64,000 bases of DNA from Dermatemys mawii. Its lineage: Eukaryota > Chordata > Testudines > Dermatemydidae. The number at the start of each line of letters is the position of its first letter. Within the stretch, counting starts at the first letter, position 1. Below the pieces are notes generated by a model. It was not told where the DNA came from. It saw only the letters and a list, made by a program, of their open reading frames with translations, and made no database searches. The stretch covers positions 363,102 to 427,101 of the forward strand of contig ML677460.1 of assembly GCA_007922305.1 (NCBI GenBank). Direction: 5' to 3'. Of this stretch, positions 62,501 through 64,000 are shown in pieces. The translations under genes were made by a program, and so were the position numbers.

Positions 62501-62518
62501 CGGCTCATTGAAGTTTAC
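47450..62518 (-). CDS. OSBP2: Oxysterol-binding protein 2 (ORP4), last seven coding exons, partial
   Basis: Seven exons (62273-62518, 58121-58241, 51499-51602, 50813-50908, 49954-50138, 48304-48524, 47450-47592) join with GT-AG introns and matching phases into 371 residues ending in a stop. They cover most of the ORD lipid-binding domain: the lid-proximal [31 protein letters not shown], the EQVSHHPP signature, [20 protein letters not shown] with [20 protein letters not shown] and the basic C-terminus. This family binds sterols and phosphatidylinositol 4-phosphate at membrane contact sites. The segments [15 protein letters not shown] and [20 protein letters not shown] favour OSBP2 over OSBP. 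No frame damage is seen; upstream exons (PH domain, FFAT motif, start of ORD) are off the window. A 6.5-kb intron holds two Penelope elements. Confidence 0.95.
48304..48524 (-). CDS. OSBP2: OSBP2 exon
   Basis: 221 bp, acceptor TCCTCCAG, donor GTGAGTT. It encodes [40 protein letters not shown] and a basic helix rich in Arg and Glu. It ends in phase 1. Confidence 0.95.
48525..49051. other. OSBP2: OSBP2 intron, nothing recognised
   Basis: No exon or repeat signal. Confidence 0.4.
49052..49241. mobile_element. Mariner-type MITE, 190 bp
   Basis: Terminal inverted repeats CAGGCACTCCCCGACTTACG and the complement at 49222-49241 (CGTAAGTCGGGGAGTGTCTG, two differences). TA follows on the right and CA precedes on the left, so a TA target duplication is likely but mutated on one side. 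It lies in an OSBP2 intron. Confidence 0.8.
49560..49690. mobile_element. Harbinger-like MITE fragment
   Basis: It begins AGGGTCTGTCTACACTGCCA, the same type of end (CTACACT) as the elements at 37-43 kb. The right end was not resolved. Confidence 0.4.
49954..50138 (-). CDS. OSBP2: OSBP2 exon
   Basis: 185 bp, acceptor GCGCCAG, donor GTGAGTC. It encodes [20 protein letters not shown], then ENMECSKI, a Ser-rich loop and VLWKKYPLP. It ends in phase 2. The [12 protein letters not shown] segment is an OSBP2-type insertion in the loop. Confidence 0.95.
50813..50908 (-). CDS. OSBP2: OSBP2 exon
   Basis: 96 bp, phase 0 at both ends; acceptor CTCTAG, donor GTACGT. It encodes [19 protein letters not shown] and [12 protein letters not shown]. 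Confidence 0.95.
51499..51602 (-). CDS. OSBP2: OSBP2 exon
   Basis: 104 bp, acceptor CTCCACAG, donor GTCAGTG. It encodes [17 protein letters not shown] and [16 protein letters not shown], the segments most diagnostic for OSBP2. Confidence 0.95.
51705..52005. mobile_element. Harbinger-like MITE
   Basis: Left end ACGGCCATGTTTGTACTAGC and right end AGTGCACTAGTGTAGACACA are imperfect inverted repeats. The interior has no coding capacity. OSBP2 intron. Confidence 0.55.
52402..53990 (+). mobile_element. Penelope-like element, 5'-truncated, copy A
   Basis: It starts inside the RT ([33 protein letters not shown]). It continues through the linker and ends with the GIY-YIG endonuclease ([20 protein letters not shown], then DIRNHNIQ and [10 protein letters not shown]). 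A TAG at about 52,779, from a Trp codon, and further stops and shifts inactivate it. The 3' tail carries the hammerhead-like core (53895-53934) and the TTAGTCTCTAAGGTGCCACA end. It lies in the OSBP2 intron, antisense to OSBP2. Confidence 0.9.
53148..53588 (+). CDS. Penelope GIY-YIG endonuclease fragment (copy A)
   Basis: 146 open codons covering a Cys-rich stretch ([12 protein letters not shown]), [20 protein letters not shown] and the endonuclease core with Arg ([14 protein letters not shown]) and Glu ([11 protein letters not shown]). The frame ends where copy B continues as ETEELELIF; an in-frame TAA at 53586-53588 truncates it. Confidence 0.85.
   Translation: MGDRPVLAYRRPRNLKQILTCNHTPHNENTNPGTYPCNKARCQLCPHIHSTDTIIGPNHISHTIRGSFTCTSTNVTYAIMCQQCPSAMYMGQTGQSLCKRINGHKSDIRNHNIQKPVGEHFNLSGHSVTDLKVAILQQKSFKNRLQ
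53991..55150. other. OSBP2: OSBP2 intron, GC-rich, nothing recognised
   Basis: Long GC-rich frames (54,037-54,680) on both strands lack motifs and splice support. Confidence 0.35.
55154..55440. mobile_element. Harbinger-like MITE
   Basis: It begins CAGGTCTACACTGGGAAATTA and contains CCCAGTGTAGACAGTGCTAG and CATCGACCTAACTACTGCC, phrases common to turtle Harbinger-derived short elements. The right end is unclear. Confidence 0.5.
55564..56965 (-). mobile_element. Penelope-like element, 5'-truncated, copy B
   Basis: On the minus strand it starts just after the RT catalytic motif (IFIIW at about 56,960), runs through [20 protein letters not shown], and after one frame shift (about 56,500) through the complete endonuclease. 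The 3' end has the hammerhead-like core (55662-55696) and the tail GTTAGTCTGTATCCATAAAT. It lies in the same OSBP2 intron as copy A but in sense orientation. Confidence 0.9.
55894..56523 (-). CDS. Penelope C-terminal region with intact GIY-YIG endonuclease
   Basis: 209 open codons: linker ([19 protein letters not shown]), [20 protein letters not shown], Cys-containing [13 protein letters not shown], then [37 protein letters not shown] and [12 protein letters not shown], ending naturally after [12 protein letters not shown]. The GIY-YIG module nicks target DNA in Penelope retrotransposition. This is the least damaged endonuclease in the window, but the RT upstream is truncated and out of frame. 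Confidence 0.88.
   Translation of the reverse strand: MAITFSPQLKPLQRIIKDLQPILKDDPSLSRILGDRPVLAYRRPPKLKQILTSNHTPHNENTNPGIYPCNKARCQLYPHIYSTDTIIGPNHISHTIRGSFTCTSTNVTYAIMCQQCPSAMYIGQSGQSLCKRINGHKSDIRNHNIQKTIGEHFSLPGHSIKDFKVSILKQKNFHNRLQRETEELELIFKVYTINQELNRDCEWLSHYTD
56966..58120. other. OSBP2: OSBP2 intron, nothing recognised
   Basis: No exon or repeat recognised. Confidence 0.35.
58121..58241 (-). CDS. OSBP2: OSBP2 exon (VSHHPP)
   Basis: 121 bp, acceptor CTCACAG, donor GTAAGTG. It encodes [20 protein letters not shown] and [12 protein letters not shown]. The His pair of the signature contacts the PI4P phosphate in solved family members. It ends in phase 1. Confidence 0.95.
58242..60059. other. 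OSBP2: OSBP2 intron, nothing recognised
   Basis: No convincing exon or repeat. Confidence 0.35.
60068..60221. mobile_element. hAT MITE, 154 bp
   Basis: Ends CAGGGCCGGCTCT and GGAGCTGGCTCTG are imperfect inverted repeats. Flanking 8-bp sequences AGTATCCG (60060-60067) and AGTATCCT (60222-60229) form a target duplication with one mismatch. Confidence 0.82.
60230..62272. other. OSBP2: OSBP2 intron with a short perfect tandem duplication
   Basis: No exon recognised. Contains the 49-bp duplication at 61374-61471. Confidence 0.4.
61374..61471. repeat. Perfect 49-bp tandem duplication
   Basis: Two copies of a 49-base unit (starting GGCTGGGCAGGGCATTACTG) with no difference between them. Confidence 0.9.
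62273..62518 (-). CDS. OSBP2: OSBP2 exon (ORD start region)
   Basis: 246 bp, phase 0 at both ends; acceptor ATTAG, donor GTATGG. It encodes [19 protein letters not shown], through [20 protein letters not shown], to SLCEQ, the first half of the family signature. Confidence 0.95.
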
Positions 62519-62711
62519 CTAATGCAGGCAGGAGAAATAGAGAGTTAGATACGTCCCCTAGTGGGTAAGTGATGGGCTGTCGGCAAAGACACTGGCAGTC
62601 CGTGATCTCCAGGTAGAGAGTATGGCCTCGCTGCTGTCCCACTGTGTCGCGCTGCACATCCATCCCAAGACCCACGTCTCTTCCACATACCTATCTTCCA
62701 TGATAACCTCT

Positions 62712-63148
62712 TTAAGATTAGCAACCGTGTTAGTCTGTATCCATAAATAAGATGAGGAAGACTTTGTAGCACCTTAAAGACTAACCAGTTTATTTCAGCA
62801 TCAGCTTTCGTGGGCTATAGCCCACTTCATCAGATGCATAGAATGGAACAGAAATAAGATGCATTTATACACACAGAAAGCAAAAAAAGAAGGTTGTACA
62901 TTAGCATACCAATTCTAAGAGGCTGTTTAATTTGGATCCAATTTAAATTTTAATCCAAATTAAACAGCCTCTTAGAATTGGTATGCTAATGTACAACTTT
63001 TTTTTTCTTTTGCTTTCTGTGTGTATAAATACATCTTACTTCTGTTCCATTCTGTGCATCCGATGAAGTGGGCTATAGCCCACGAAAGCTGATGCTGAAA
63101 TAAACTGGTTAGTCTCTAAGGTGCTACAAAGTCTTCCTCATCTTATTT
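62712..63148. mobile_element. Palindromic insertion of two Penelope tails
   Basis: A perfect 12-bp target duplication ATGATAACCTCT (62700-62711 and 63149-63160) flanks 437 bp made of two head-to-head copies of the Penelope 3' end. The left arm is antisense (hammerhead-like core 62803-62838), the right arm sense (core 63056-63095), joined near 62,938 by a short AT-rich spacer. No RT sequence. It lies about 180 bp upstream of the OSBP2 exon at 62,518. Confidence 0.93.
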
Positions 63149-63160
63149 ATGATAACCTCT

Positions 63161-63890
63161 GACTCCCTGGCTTCCACTGCTGAGCCCTCAGCCTCTCCGA
63201 GGTGACTGTGTCCTGAACAAAGATCTGGAGAGGAAGGGAACTAAGCTCACTGCAAACCCAACCCTGCTCTGCTCCTTGTGCGTCACTCTACAGTCTTTCC
63301 CCTAATTAGCCTGGATTTCCCATCCTCCTCCAGGTGGGAGCAGCAGGAAACCTCATTTCAAACAATGCAACAGTGTTTGTGTGTGGCTGCTGCCAAAGAA
63401 TGGCAAGGCGGGTGGGGTGGAGTGAAGGGGGGGATGTGAGGGGGGAGGCTGGATCTGCACAGATAAGCGAATGGCCCCTGCTGCCCTCTCAGTTTAACTC
63501 TAGGTTAAGGTGAAGAGGGAGGCTCACGCCTGGCTTGACTGGGGGGCTTCAACTAGCATGGCCAGGATCAGCTGGGAACTGTGTGACCTGGGACCTGAAG
63601 ACCAGCACAGACTGAGAGCTCCAGCTGCATTTTGTGTCGCATGCGCAGACACACCTTCCCCTTGAGAGCTAGAACCAGCACCAGTCGGTCAGGCCAAACA
63701 GGCTCAGAAGAGAGAGAGCCAAGGAGTCAAAGGGCCCGAACCCAATTCCCCTCTGGCTTGTAGAGGGCATCTCTCCAGGCCTGGGCCAAGGCACATTAGC
63801 AGGGAAGTGGGTGTCTGTCTCGGGGGGGAAGAACAGGGGAATTCGTTCTTCAGGGCCAGCAATTCCACACCTGCCAGGCGCACAAAGACC
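63161..63890. other. OSBP2: OSBP2 intron, nothing recognised
   Basis: The next upstream OSBP2 exon (expected to encode the start of the ORD) is not found before the window ends. Confidence 0.45.
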
Positions 63891-63894
63891 ATGA

Positions 63895-64000
63895 AAATAC
63901 CAACCCCAATCAATACCAACCCCAATCAATACCAACACTGATCAATACCAACACCGATCAATACCAACAACACCGATCAATACCAATACCGATCAACACC
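63895..64000. repeat. Tandem repeat of an about 18-bp ATCAATACCAAC unit
   Basis: Five to six copies with CCCC/CACTG/CACCG variants, running off the window edge. Confidence 0.9.

Noticed and set aside
47450..62518. Assignment of the sterol-binding gene to OSBP (OSBP1) instead of OSBP2
   Set aside because: Several exon segments ([35 protein letters not shown]) fit OSBP2 better. OSBP remains a minor alternative until the N-terminal exons are seen.
1..64000. CRISPR arrays, bacterial operons, tRNA or rRNA genes
   Set aside because: The tandem repeats lack spacer structure, no tRNA cloverleaf or rRNA sequence was recognised, and the gene structure is that of a vertebrate.

Overview
The window is vertebrate nuclear DNA, most likely from a turtle or a related sauropsid. 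Coding sequence is sparse and split by GT-AG introns. The rest is dominated by CR1/L3-type LINEs, Penelope-like elements with a GIY-YIG endonuclease, hAT and PIF/Harbinger DNA transposons, and a degenerate class I endogenous retrovirus. The species call is an inference from this repeat mixture. There are no bacterial-style operons, and most long open frames are chance frames in GC-rich or repetitive sequence.

Two host genes lie in tandem on the minus strand. (1) The right third (47,450-62,518) holds the last seven coding exons of an oxysterol-binding protein, best matched to OSBP2/ORP4. They form one continuous 371-residue reading with consistent splice phases and cover most of the sterol-binding ORD domain, including the EQVSHHPP signature split across an intron. 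The upstream PH, ankyrin and FFAT part is outside the window. (2) The left half (about 4.2-32.7 kb) holds a second gene that I do not recognise. Five N-terminal exons join in perfect phase (ATG at 32,671, about 372 residues). An acidic exon and at least two coiled-coil exons lie further downstream on the same strand.

Layout: 1-4,025 ERV (gag remnant, protease, RT, broken RNase H and integrase, broken env, 3' LTR). 4.1-33 kb second gene, with introns filled by hAT elements that have clear 8-bp target duplications, CR1 copies, minisatellites and a 400-base gap. 33-36 kb older repeats and a CR1 endonuclease fragment. 37-43 kb nested Harbinger elements with a Myb/SANT-like reading frame facing a transposase. 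45-46.3 kb CR1 in reverse. 47.4-62.5 kb OSBP2 exons, with two Penelope elements in opposite orientation in one intron. 62.7-63.15 kb a palindromic insertion of two Penelope tails, just upstream of an OSBP2 exon.

The most interesting signals are: short Penelope-tail units that carry a hammerhead-ribozyme-like core, one of them an 87-bp insertion with its own 10-bp target duplication; the 437-bp palindromic insertion with a 12-bp target duplication; a hAT element whose ends enclose the putative first exon of the second gene; and an ERV whose gag remnant, protease, RT and integrase tail are fused into one open frame by large internal deletions.
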